64,000 nucleotides of DNA, taken from NCBI GenBank assembly GCA_916700875.1, contig CAKAKS010000031.1:10945624-11009623 (forward strand), in the 5' to 3' direction. A program made the translations under genes and the position numbers. Of this stretch, positions 48,772 through 60,720 are shown one piece after another. The notes under the pieces are model-generated. The model was given only the letters and a program-made list of their open reading frames with translations, was not told where the DNA came from and did no database searches. Every line of letters begins with the position of its first letter. The stretch's first letter is position 1. The stretch is from Sebastes aleutianus. Lineage: Eukaryota > Chordata > Actinopteri > Perciformes > Sebastidae.

Positions 48772-50328
48772 ACTCCCCAGCCCCCCACGACAGATCTGGG
48801 TAAAATGTGTCCTTAATTATCCCTGGAGGGGTCAGAGGACACACACACACACACATATAGACACACACACACACACTACAATGGAGCCCATTATGTCGGC
48901 GTACTCGACTTCCCTGTTACGATGAGGTGTGAGCATCTTATCAGCGACCATCTCATGTATAACTGAATCTGTGCAAAAGGACATCTCGACAGATTCGGGA
49001 TGTGATTATTGTCTATTCTGCATTTAGCTAATAATTTACCGAACTGTCAGTGTGACGCGTTGCAGAAGACTTTAAATTGTAATGCTGCGAGCTCTAGGTA
49101 AATTATGATTACTTGAAATTTATCTAGACTTCAAACTAAATGGGATTGGGAGGAATTAGCCACATATTTAGCATACCTCTCTTCCCGTGTAATGGTCCCA
49201 TTAGCCTGCAGGGGTTTGGCCTGCAGACTCCTCACTGACCTATGTGGAAAAATGTTGAGGGTTTTTCCATTTTTTTCCCCTATAATAAGCTTTATTGCCA
49301 CAACAAGTTAACAAAACAGTTTGTACATGATAATATATCCCCTGTCAAAATTGCCTGGTTGGATGCAGATTGTGCTTCGCCAAAGGAAACTTATTGGAGT
49401 TGAGCGTAAAAGTGTCTCATTCAGGATTGATGAGGTTAAACGTCTGAAAAAGCACATTGCGACAACTTTTAATCTGATAAGGAAAACGCTGTTCTTTGCT
49501 AAAAAAAAACTCCCACCATTATATAAACAAATCTGTGTCATTAATTATTTTAAAAATGAAATATCTTTTGCTATTCGTCGCTACTGCAGTAAAACAAGAT
49601 CATCAATCTTGATCTGTTGTTGAATTACTTCTTGTTGTATGAGGCAGATATGTCATAAAGTCATAATTAAGAAGCTGAACTCCACAGCCATGAGATCATG
49701 TCGTATTAAAAGTGAAACAGTAGTGAAGAAAAATGTATGAGTGTGCAGTTTTTTTTTTTTCATTCTTATCTGTGTCTACCGGGAAGAAATATTTTTTTTG
49801 AGGTTTGGAAATTGTTTATGGAGAAAGCATTAATGGTCGAGAGTCGCACCCTGCCAAACCAGAGCTAACATTTTCTAACCCTAAATGATTTCTCATGTGC
49901 TTACAGCATAACACACACACACACACAGCCAAGCACTCATTCCCTCTCTGTCTTGTTTTCTATGAGTGTCTGCACTTTGTGGACCGAGTCTCGAGCCATC
50001 ATTAGATAAGGAAAAAACTAAAGATAAGAAGATTTGTTTTTACATCTATATATTTTTTCATAGCATACAAACATTTATCAGCATTCACACGATATGTCTT
50101 ACCAAGAAAGTTAGGGCTTAGAGAAACTTAGACCAGGGGTACCCAAACTCTTCCCCTTGGAGGGCCAAAACTGGAACTAAAGCATACGCCTATTGTATTG
50201 TACTGTTGAGATGCAAAATGGTACTACGATCCCAAGTTCCCCTAATTGAATATTCGTTTTGCTTTTACATAGTTAACACATTAAAACCCACCTGCTGAGT
50301 ACAATTGGGCTCCCAGTCGTACCCAATT

Positions 50329-50998
50329 TTATGAAATTCCAAGGCTGTTTAGAGACTCCGGTATGCAGAAATATTCAAATGCATCATTTTTAGAATAGGC
50401 GAAAATAACACATTTATACAGCATTAAAAAAATACTGCATGTTTTTGACCCAAACTGCATGGGATTATCACAAAGTAGGCATGTCTGTAAAGGGGAGACT
50501 TGTAGGTACCCATAGAACCCACTTTCATTCACATATCTTGAGGTCAGAGATCAAGGGACCCCTGTGTTTTCCATCCATCCATCCATTATCTGTAACTGCT
50601 TATCCCATTCCGGGGCGTGGGGCCGGGGCTGGAGCCGATCCCAGCTGACATTAAGCGAAGGCGGGGTACGCCCTAGACAGGTCGCCAGACTATCACAGGG
50701 CTGACGCATAGAGACAAGACAACCATTCACGCTCACATTCTCACCTACGGGCAATTTAGAGTCAACAGTTAACCTTACCTGCATGTCTTTGGACTGTGGG
50801 AGGAAGCCGGAGAACCCGGAGAAAACCCACGCTAACACGAGGAGGATATGGAAGCACAGAAGGGCCCCAAGCTGGGTTTGACCTCAGTGTTTTCCCCGTC
50901 AACATTTAGCCTCACTTTGGAGCGTTGTGTATGGTTGGTACCAATTAGTACCCTAGGTTTTCTAGTTTCATATAATACCATTATATCCACCCTAGCTC
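50329..50998 (+). repeat. Dispersed repeat family A copy, middle layer of the nest
   Basis: It contains gcatgtctgtaaaggggaga, acatatcttgaggtcagaga and, after an interruption at 50573-50886, tttagcctcactttggagcg and the ttggtaccaattagtaccct region. Its left half matches the 3.5-kb copy rather than the 19.5-kb copy. Confidence 0.75.
50573..50886 (-). mobile_element. Retroposon-like insert (ATCC tail), innermost layer of the nest
   Basis: Starts with atccatccatccatta and contains catgtctttggactgtggga and cggagaacccggagaaaacc, a very common fish repeat. The terminal (ATCC)n on the left suggests a reverse-oriented LINE or SINE 3' tail. It is bracketed by an exact 9-bp duplication, gtgttttcc, at 50564-50572 and 50887-50895. 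The element family (RTE-like or other) is not certain. Confidence 0.75.
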
Positions 50999-53900
50999 AG
51001 AAAAAATCCTGTTACAGCCTCTAAAAGACGGGTCAGGATCGCCGGCATTCTGGGCTAAATCAAACCTTACGGCAGGCCAACTTTGGCCCGCGGGCCCGCT
51101 TTGGGCAGCCCCTGGCTTAGACAGAACGTCCTCTGTAAGATTTTTTGTTGTTGTCTGGAACCACATACCATTTGTCAATAGTCATTTACACCTTGATGCC
51201 AAATCAGTGAATACACTTGAAGAGGAATAACACATTACAAGATGCAGTTTGTTTGTGAGAAACTATATAAGTATTCAATAAGTCAGAGCAATCGTGTAAC
51301 TAGTAGTCATAGGAGTCCTATACAAAACTACTTATTTCTAAGATATTGTTTCTTTGGTTGTATCCAGACTCAATGTTGCATCCGCAGCCCTCGCTGTTGG
51401 AGAAACGTTTTTTATTTTTTTTTGCAGCGGTCTGGTCAGAGTAGTGGTCAGAAAGGCAACAGTCAAACAAACAGAAGTGGTCACTGGTCAGCCCAGAGGA
51501 ACACACACATCTTCCTATGCCTCTCTCCCCTCTCTCTCTGCACACTTGCTGTCTTTCTTCGTCCAACCCAAAGTACACTCAGTTTCATTTTGGTGTGTCT
51601 GTCTGATTTCCATCTTCCTCTCACCAAGTTGTCTCGTCCAGAGGATTTTGCATGTTTCGCTTCATTACACAGAACAGAAAGACATGAACAAAGAAAGAGA
51701 GAGAGAGAGAGACTGGGAGATGATAAGAGCTACTTATATAGCGCACACCCATCATGACCACCCAGTAGTTTGTTTAATATCATGGGGGCGTTGTGAGATG
51801 ATTTATGGTGATTTACTCAACACAAAGTTCCTTATCATATCAGTTTTTTTCAGATTTTTCTGAATAGCTTTCTGTGCTAAATTAAACAAAAAAGAGGTCA
51901 TAGGGTAGCAGAACAGTTGCTTCAACCTTTACTGACATCCACATCCAACAGTTTGTGAATAAAAAAAAGCCCTGACAGCAGTTTTTGGGAATTTGGCAAG
52001 CTTTCAGTGCTGCTTATTTTTGTTGAGCAACAAAACCTTCTTACTGGCTGCAGTAGTACTTTTGACAGATAAGGTTTGCCAGTTCTTACACTCTGTCAGG
52101 AAGCGTTTGAATCTCAGCAGGCCTGCAGCATTTTTGGAAGAGTAACTTGGATGGAACGTAACATAAAGCGCTCTAGTCGTATCCATAAGGGCAGAAATCT
52201 TTCCAGTTTTCCGATGCATAACTAAACCGCTGCCGCTTCTCTACCCTGCTTTGAGTTTAGGGCATTGTCATGCCTCGCCATACTTTACTGTACTGTAAGT
52301 AAATACCTCCTGGAAATTTGTCTTTTCCCCCCCATCTGTTTGTCTGAAATAGCACGGCCATCACTCAACGTAAATGATGATGTTTAAAAAGCGCCATATG
52401 TTCAGACAGGCATATGGAAGCGGTTATTGCTGCGCTCCATAGGTACAGTAACCCAATCCATGTATACAATCTGAACCCGTGTTCGCTTTATAATCTCTGC
52501 CATATACGCTGGCACTCTTGACTTTAATAAAATGATGTGTTTACATATCGCTGAAGGCCGAGGGCTCCGTTTCTGCCGGCTCTTACTGATTCTTGTCTCT
52601 CTTTTTTTTTTTTTCCTCTCTCCAGGCTGAACTTGAATGCATCCATGTTTCAGTCTCAACCCCAAGCTGCTTAGCACATCATGATTCCCCCCTCAAAACT
52701 CCGCTCCAAAACCACAAATTTAAATATTTGCGGTGGCGTAATTGCCAGTGTGGTTGACAGGCTCTGACGGTTACTGTACTTTGAAATGTTTGACTCTTTT
52801 CACAGACAATTAAGGTTCGCCCTTTGGATCTTTTGCTATTTAGGTTGGTAGGGCCGCGCTAAAGTGAATACCCCTCGGTCAGTGAGCTGTTTAGTGCGGT
52901 GGGTTGGCGGTAATAAATGGAGCTGCGGCTCATGACAGAGGTTGACATGAACTCATAATTCACACAGAGCACCTTGACTTGTCAGTGTGTGGGTAGCTGT
53001 TGGTACTGGAGCGGGGAAATCGTCACTTAATACACTGTACTCCGCTGCAGTTGAAGACTCCGCACCGTGTACTGACTGAGCCAAATTTATATTTATAATA
53101 GGAAAGAAGGAATATGACAAAATGAGTGTTAAAGGTGGTATTTTTTGAGTTTTTTCTGGTGCACAGTCACCTTTAGCATTTGATCCTATATGTTATCTGC
53201 AAATACGATTATATAAATGAGACAAAAGAACAAACAAAGACACTAAAACAGCACTTTGGCAGTGCAACCAAACCTTCTTCAAACCCACAGACTTTTATTT
53301 TGAAATCTAGAGGAGATCTCAAAATTTGTAAAGATACTATATTTGCCATATGTGTTGGGAAATGTGTCTAAAATGATCCACAAGACATCTGTAATATCTC
53401 CATTGGACTGAATGGTGCAGCCATAAAAAATCATGGAGTATATCCCTCAGTATATCATCTTTAATAAAGAGTCAGAACAAACTAATGCAGAATATACAAT
53501 ATTATATTGACAGACAAGATCATTTAAACTTATTTAGCAAGCAGTCTTTAGAAAATTCAGGGAAGAAAAAAAAACAAACATAAAATAGATAGATTACTTA
53601 GATTGCATTTTGCATATAAACTGTGCTTTAACTATCCCTGTGTGTGTAATATCTGAGGCTCAGAGTTGTAGCTGATTGACTGGACATTCCTATCCCCAGG
53701 CCAAATCTTACACATACCCTGCCCAAATCCCTCCAGTGTGTTTTCACACTGAGCACTACATCACTGCGGTCGCTGCCCTCCTTCGCTTTTTTCTCCCCCA
53801 GATGGTGTGAAAGTCAGAAATGTGGTGCTTTTTTCACAGCACCTCGCCCTCATAAACAGCCAGTTTACAACTGTTTGGGGCAGTCGCTGACATGAGTACA

Positions 53901-54495
53901 CAGATGTCATACAGCACCATTAAAATCCAGGCCAGACCTACCACACACTAGGGCAGGGAAGCGAGCCGGCAGGGGCGGAACGTCTGCCAAACCTGGATTA
54001 AGTCCCGGGTAAAAGTTTGAATGACACCTTTATGCTGCAACCTTTTTTTAAGGTTTTCATTTTCACTTGTAGCATTGAATTTTTATTGGAATAGAGACAA
54101 AAAGCCAAACATTAACCACTGAAGTGGAAGATGATGAAACAGTATTTTGTCCTACCAATGGGGGTATCTGAACAGACAATGCTCATACGAGTGATTTTCT
54201 AAAGCAATGACAAAGAAATGAACACATTTATTTTATCACATTGGTCTTGGATTTAAAGTTACTACTGCAGAGCCTGTTCGTAACATACCGATTGCTTTGT
54301 TTTTTGGTCTTGCTACTTGCAGCTTTCTCGAGAACCAATCCAAACCATTTCACACTTGACACTGCGCTTCCTTTACAATGCTAGAGTATTTGGGTGCAAA
54401 AGCTCACACGAACATCGACAGAGAGCGAGCTGCACTCGGCATAAAGTTTGGCGTTTTTGTAGGGAGCGACGGAGAGTGTTTAAATAACACACTTT

Positions 54496-54905
54496 CGGTG
54501 GTGTAGTGGTCATTGATGAGGTGGGTGTACTACTAACGGTGAGGCAATTTCCCCACCGGTTAATAAACTTGTGACAACACCGGTGTTACCGATTACACCG
54601 GACATTTTACAAGAAAAGATGACAGTCAATATGTGTAGCGTGCTTACTTTAACGTCGGGTGGCTGTGTGTCTAGAGCTTTCGCTACGGGAGCCGCAGTTT
54701 TCCACCCGGCGCTGCTCCGCCGTAGTGCCTGTCGCCCGACTATGTATTGATAACATGGCGCTGATACGCGAAAATGAACTAAATGGGTTTTATTTCTGTA
54801 AAAAAAAGCACCGACGGTGTATGCCCGACCACCGTGTAACACCAAGTACCGCTGCAAGCCTATTATGTATACCTGCGTATACCCTCCACTACACCACTGC
54901 GCACT
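54496..54905. mobile_element. MITE-like element with GGTGTAGTGG termini
   Basis: The left end ggtggtgtagtgg and right end ccactacaccac form an inverted pair. The interior has recurring gtatac and ggtgt motifs. A 151-codon open frame on the minus strand lies across it and shows no known domain. No target duplication is obvious. Confidence 0.55.
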
Positions 54906-54924
54906 ACTAATAAAAAATGTCTTC

Positions 54925-55240
54925 AGCAATACACTCGCCAAGCGTGAAGTCGATCGGAGGAACAAAATCGATAGACTCCTTCCATTTTAGTTGGGCTAGC
55001 ACAGTGCCCGTTCAGAGCGCATGCCTGTTTGGAGCGGGGCGATTGCTTGGCCCTCGGAAGTGCTCCTTGCAGTGTTGTCGAGAACCGCTCATCGCTTCTT
55101 GATTCCAGGGGAATTGAAGAAGAGTTTGGTTGTAATGTAAGTATATCCAGCATCCAAAAAGTGAACTGCAGTCAATTCAGCAACTGGTGTTCCTGTTTAC
55201 AGTGCAGCCAAACAAACCTTTGTTGCTTTGATAAAGAAGT
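54925..55240. repeat. Diverged copy related to repeat family D
   Basis: It contains cagcaatacactcgccaagc, like the caatacacccgccaagtg block at 15.2 kb, and aaaagtgaactgcagtcaat, like the segment at about 15018. The ends are uncertain. Confidence 0.4.
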
Positions 55241-56657
55241 CCGTCAATAATCAATCATACACTTCCTGTGACCGCTTCACAATACAAGCCCCGTGTTTCA
55301 CCAGTTGAACGCTTTTAATGTAAACTAGTAGAACATGTTTGGTTTGAATTAGCAGTAACTTAACTTGATTGGGCCGTAGGAGAGCGAGATAGAGTTACAG
55401 TCAGTCACGCTGGATTACATGCATCGTTTCCTATGAATCCCTCCTGCATGTAAATAAATTCCCAAAAATATTATCATCGATATCTTGATATTAAATGTAG
55501 CTATATTACTTATATAAATTTATTGTATTGACATCTTATCAGTAACAGTATTCTTCATCTTTGATCTTTTACTACTTTAAAATACATTCGCAACAGCTAA
55601 CAGATGGAAAGTTGTGATGTCAACGTTGGTCCTACTTTTTATGGGATGTGACACACTGACTTACTGACCATGTGTCACTGTTTTCCATTCTTCTTCCTCT
55701 TCAGAAGTGTAGTACTAGCTTACATATTTACGATCTTAAAAACAACCCAGACAACCATGAAGAACATTCAACCAGTTTGATGTTAACATGTCAGGATGGT
55801 CTGTAATGTATCATCTGGTACATCTCTGTCTCTTCTTAAATGGGAGGATAAACCTGTCAGCCGCTCTGAAGAACTAACCGGCTGTTAGGCTGCTGAGTGA
55901 AAGGCTCCTAAACATATACATTTTGTTGCACTCATCGGGTCAAAGGCCCCAGTCTCTGCACTTGAAAGACATATTTCATACAGCCCACACTTCTCTCCCA
56001 GTCGTAGCGGTGAACGCCTGTCACAACGGCTTGCGCTGATTTATTGAAAGAGTTGAACTCCTCACCCCTGACCCCATTCAAACCCAGCAGTATTTCCTTA
56101 TGCACCTGGAACGGGCTCTTAACATGCCTGCCCAGGGGCTAAACTTTCATTTGGACCAGAAATACCTCGCTTCTATTATGAAAGGGAAACGAAAATTATA
56201 TATGTGGCTGTAGCGGCAGTGCATCTATTGATGATTCTGAGTGGGAATTGTTAGGAAGGAGCTGTCCCTTTTCATTTCGGGGCTAAGGCATAAAGGAGAG
56301 CAACACGCTGCCCAGAGGGGATGAAGATATGAAGAGACAGAGGAAAACATGACTTGTGTGATTTGTGGCTTCCACTCTCTCCCTCTCTCTCTCTCTCTCT
56401 CTCACTGTGGAGTTATTGAATACTTTTTTGTTTCGCTGGAGTGGGGAGTTTTCTGGTTCGCTGGAGTATGAATGAGCCTGTGTTGTTGGCGTATGTGCAT
56501 CGTATGCAGGATTCTGGGTTGCCACGGAGCACCAGTTTTAGTTATTATACTCGTTAGTTATTTATATATCCAAACATTTAAATTTGGCATTTTAGTGAGA
56601 GTGCCAACTCAAGAATCATATCTTAAGAGTTAGGGTTTCTGGGCCTATGTCTGCACT

Positions 56658-57203
56658 TGGGGCGTCACAATACCAGAAATGTAGTAGTCAATACCAATAG
56701 CAGTTAAATTCCACGATTTTCGATACCCAATTCTATGCCACGGTAAAAAAACTCAAAACAATAAATCCAATGTACTTCAACATACACTCCTTTATTACCA
56801 TTTGCATAGGCAAATATATTATTAATCCCTGACGATCCGCCTCAAGTTTCTCGCCAAAAAATGAAACACCATATGATAACGTTGTAATTTACCTTTGCCC
56901 AATTCAAATCTTTTTCTGAATAGAGCTTGAACGCATCATAATGCAACTCAATGCAAAATCTGTTAACGTTAGCTATTAGCTCCGTTATTTAGCCAAGCAA
57001 GAGTGCTGCCCCATCGCTTGCTAACAGCTAATGTTACTAGTTCTCCTCCTGCCGATTTCAACACGGATTTGTTGTTCACAATGTACCCTCTCGAGGCCTG
57101 ATCTTGGGCTACGGTAACTGCGGTAATGTAGAAAAACGAGTACCGTCACGTTTTCAGAATTTTGGCATTGACTCAGTCCCGAAGTATTGGTTCTTGTGAC
57201 TTC
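56658..57203. mobile_element. MITE-like element (TCACAATACCAG type)
   Basis: The left end ggggcgtcacaataccagaa and right end attggttcttgtgacttcc form an imperfect inverted pair. The interior includes gattttcgatacccaattc. It has no coding capacity. Confidence 0.5.
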
Positions 57204-57485
57204 CTTATATGGATTTATTTGAAACTACAACTTCCTTTCTCAGCTTACAAAAAACTGATGTGCACATTTTGAGCATTTTCTAAAAACTTTTCTTGTGTCT
57301 TGTGAATGTGAAATGTGAATTGCACAAGCCATAGCTATGGGCATTTGCAAAGAACACAATGAGGATATGAGGCCAAAACACAAATAAAAATGCTCTTTGC
57401 AAAGACGATCGGGTTCATTGTTCATTATTGATATTTACAGTATATCCTGAAATTGATTATTTAACTGTAAGAATCTGTCAGTCAA

Positions 57486-58106
57486 TAGCCATGTTTCCTT
57501 TTACATATTTTTATGTATATTTTGAAGTATCACATTATAAAAGCTGTATGGAAAAATTGATAAAACTTCCTCAATTGCGAAAAAAAGTAGGTTTTGACGC
57601 TCGTTTAAGATGTTTTTTGCCTTTGTTGAAAAAAAGCTGATGCGCTAATTGATTATAGAAACGACTTTGCCGAATAAATTCTAACGTAGCGAACATTTAA
57701 CTCACATGACGGATCAGCTGTTTTTGCTGTCGGCTTCTTCTCAGATATTCCCATAATGTGCAAATGCTTGTCTTTGTCTCTGGACAGCATGAAACATGGC
57801 CAATAAATAGAAACAAATACCTGATGACCTCCTCTCACCATTTCTCTCCCGTAGATGGTTAGATGGCCAAGCTGACTTGTTTTGTTTCCAGTTCGCAACC
57901 TCTACTTCGTCTACTCTGTTTACTGGCAGATTACAGCCATGCAGGCCTATAGCGCCAACTTCTGACCAACTACGCTGTAGCCGACAAACTGAGTTTTATT
58001 GCTCCAAACCAGTTGATGGAAACGCACCTAATCGCATTTCTTTTTTTGCAACATTTCAAAAGTTCGCTTAAAATTCACTTGAAAATTGAACGGAAACACG
58101 GCTAAT
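57486..58106. mobile_element. MITE-like element (TAGCCATGTTTCC termini)
   Basis: The left end tagccatgtttccttttaca pairs with tgaacggaaacacggctaa on the right. Inverted similarity extends inward (attttgaagtatcac against a gcgaacttt-like right arm). No gene lies inside. Confidence 0.6.
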
Positions 58107-59635
58107 GTCTTCATCCATTTATCTTTCGTAATGTTTTTTTAAAGAGTTTAGTCAGTCCTGAGTGCTGAAAGATATTTACCAAATGAAAGAAGAAGAAAGC
58201 TTTTACGAAATTGTGTGATGGCACTCGCTGATGCAGCAATAACAACATGGATTCAACACAAACAGGCTCAAACTTTAATTAACTCATGTTGAAATTACTG
58301 TAGTAGGTTTTGCAACTTCTTTTTACGAGGTCTGGAGCAAATGAGAGAGTGTAATCGTAAAAACATGATTTTGTGTTTTTGTTGAGGCTGTTTCAGATGC
58401 TTTAGTCGGTGCAGATGTAAAAGTTGGCCACGTTTTATAGGAGGCAGGACACTTTTTGGAAAGCTAAGCCCACTGTTGTATCCAGAGCGCAGTCTGGTTA
58501 ACTAGTTGGTGAGGGATAAAGGAGGGGATGATTAGGGACGAAATGGGATGAACAGATGTTTGATAATTGACGAAGAGTGACAAATTTAGCGGCATAGTAA
58601 CAAAATCTGCCAGGAAAGGGAGATACAAAGAAACGTATGTAGAGATAGGGTGAGATAAGACAGAGCCTGTGTGAATGTACAGGCCTCCATCCTGTGGATC
58701 TGCTCATACACAATCCAGACCTAAATCACAGATGATCTGCAGGCCTCATTTGACAACTACAAGATCTCTTGTAGCAGATTACTCAAACTAAATAGGCACA
58801 AAATTGCCCTCTAAGCCACATTTTAGATGGAAGCTCTGTGAGAAAACATCTGATAAAAAAAAAAAAAAAACTACGACGTGGAATGCATTTTAAAAAGTGA
58901 GCTTGTATCCGACTCCCCATTGGTATCCTTTTTCTTTACGGAGACAGTTGAAAGGCTGAGCAGAGGCTCGCAGCAGGATGCGAGGCTGGCAGGGGTACGC
59001 ATGTTTTCAGAGGAAGCTGTCTCAACTCGGCCGCAGTATGCAAACTGCAGGAATACATTTTGAAAGATTCGGACGGGTAAAAGCACACGTTTGTGGAAAA
59101 GAAACAGTGTTATGGCTTCAGAACTCCTGCTGGTTGAACGAGCTGAATGATTGTGATCAAACCTCCAGAGCGGGGCAGTCTGCTATTGATCTAAAGTATA
59201 AGACGACTGGTTGTGTTGTTTGGTAGAAACCGTTCTCAATTTCCTACTTAAGTTCACCTTGGATTCATTTGTCTTTGACCAATTCTAAACTTTTTGGTGC
59301 TGTTTTAGAGTAATGGTTTTACTGCTGCCAGTGTAGTCCTTTTGAACACACAATGCATTCTTCAACTCGCGAGTATGTTTTATGATACTGTGTTGATTCT
59401 CAGAAACCCTGTATTGGTTTTTAATTAATAGTTTGCATGCAAAGATTAACTCCGTCAATACTTTATTTCATTTGCAGAGAGATGCGCCCTGAGACTTTGA
59501 TAAATGCAAATGCAGATCCCACTGTTCTGATTGCATTAAAAAAACAACTTTTTCTAAACTCTGATTTTATGCATATGGTAATGTGTTATTTAAACTATGA
59601 CAGTTTTCTTAAAATTAGAATTTAAAAAAAAAAAA

Positions 59636-59735
59636 TCGCAATGTATCGCCTTGCTTACAGTATCACAATATATTGCAATGTATTGAATCGTGACCCCTGT
59701 ATCATGATACGTATCGTATTGCCAAAACAAAGCTT
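59636..59735. repeat. Fragment of a GTATCGTAT-type fish repeat
   Basis: It contains atcgcaatgtatcgcc, tgaatcgtgacccctgtatc and gatacgtatcgtattgcc, a recurrent fish repeat end. Confidence 0.45.
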
Positions 59736-59811
59736 TGTCTGCTTGCAGGCCCTTATCACACATTGCATTATGATATGTCTATGTGGGATGGCGATTTCAA
59801 CCAAAGACTGA

Positions 59812-60146
59812 AATCATTTTATTTGGGGTATTTTTTGGTGAGCGTCAATATATTTTTTCAAATTGTTGTTTTTGTCATGAGTACTTTCACACAGAACGCG
59901 AATATTTCACAGCGACAAAGTGACGTAACTTTTTTATCGGAACAAAGGGTGAATTTTTATGAGCTTTCACACCACAAATAAAGGCATCAACCAATCACGT
60001 TGTGCGGAAAAGACATATTCAATACGTACACTATAATGTACAACAACACGGAGACTACATATTCCGAAACAAGATGGAAAACTTTATTACTCCTTTCAAC
60101 CTTGACAAAGGCAGCTCCGTTCGTAACCTTTCACAATAAAAGCCTT
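59812..60146 (-). mobile_element. MITE-like element family F, copy 2 (reverse orientation)
   Basis: It contains the reverse complements of 18.2-kb copy segments: cacagaacgcgaatatttca, ctttattactcctttcaacc and gtaacctttcacaataaaag. Termini are less clear than in the first copy. Confidence 0.6.
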
Positions 60147-60528
60147 AGACATGTACACTGAATTTGCCTCTGGTAAACAGTTATGCACTCAGAATATTTT
60201 GCTAAAAGGAAACTTAAATAGCTTATAGTAGTTTAGGCTATACAATTTACCTGCGACAGACTGCCAGACGCTGCTCTGGATCAATACGATCCCGGTAGTC
60301 GGTCCTCTGCCTGTGCAAATCTATTCAAAGCTTTTATTGAAAAAGTGTTGCAACTGTTGCAAATTTGCATCGCTGCCAATAGTTTTGATGCGAAATATTC
60401 ACGGGAGAGTTTTTCACATTTGTGTTGTTTATTCGTCACGCCACCCAGTGGCCTTTTAGACTTGGAAAATTTACAAGAAGTGAGGAGAATCAAACACTTA
60501 GTAAAATGTCTCTATCTGAATTGAACCT

Positions 60529-60720
60529 CATCAGTGGTGCAAAGTAGCCAAGTACATTTACTCAAGTACTGCACTTTAGTACAATTTTGAGCTTTACTTG
60601 TGTACTACTTTATACTTCTACTACTACTCCACGGTGTAATGTACTTTTTTTTTTACTTCACTGCATTTATTTGACAGCCACAGTTAGCATGCAAATTCAG
60701 ATTTTACACACAAACAATGA
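60529..60720 (+). repeat. Fragment of a fish repeat (AAGTACATTTACTCAAGTACT type)
   Basis: Starts cagtggtgcaaagtagccaa and includes catttactcaagtactgcac and ctactttatacttctac, the left part of a widespread fish element. The right terminus is absent. Confidence 0.6.

Larger units (their letters stand above)
50134..51114. mobile_element. hAT-type MITE, outer layer of a nested insertion
   Basis: Its left terminus is caggggtacccaaact and its right terminus tttgggcagcccctg, an inverted pair of the CAGGGGT..CCAAA type typical of hAT elements. The flanks acttagac (50126-50133) and gcttagac (51115-51122) are an 8-bp target duplication with one mismatch, also hAT-like. Most of its length consists of a family A repeat inserted into it. 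Confidence 0.8.

Noticed and set aside
49321..49623. Plus-strand frame of 100 codons rich in Lys/Arg/Ile
   Set aside because: No family resemblance and no supporting splice signals; it is probably chance in AT-rich DNA.
53250..53290. cactttggcagtgca as a possible His-Phe-Gly start of exon 5
   Set aside because: No suitable acceptor at the required phase and no Asn-Asn-Thr continuation.
54510..54965. Minus-strand frame of 151 codons
   Set aside because: It lies across a MITE-like element with inverted termini and has no known domain.
60036..60060. aacaacacgg as the Asn-Asn-Thr part of trabd2b exon 5
   Set aside because: No G-H-F codons or acceptor upstream, and it lies in a MITE-like copy.
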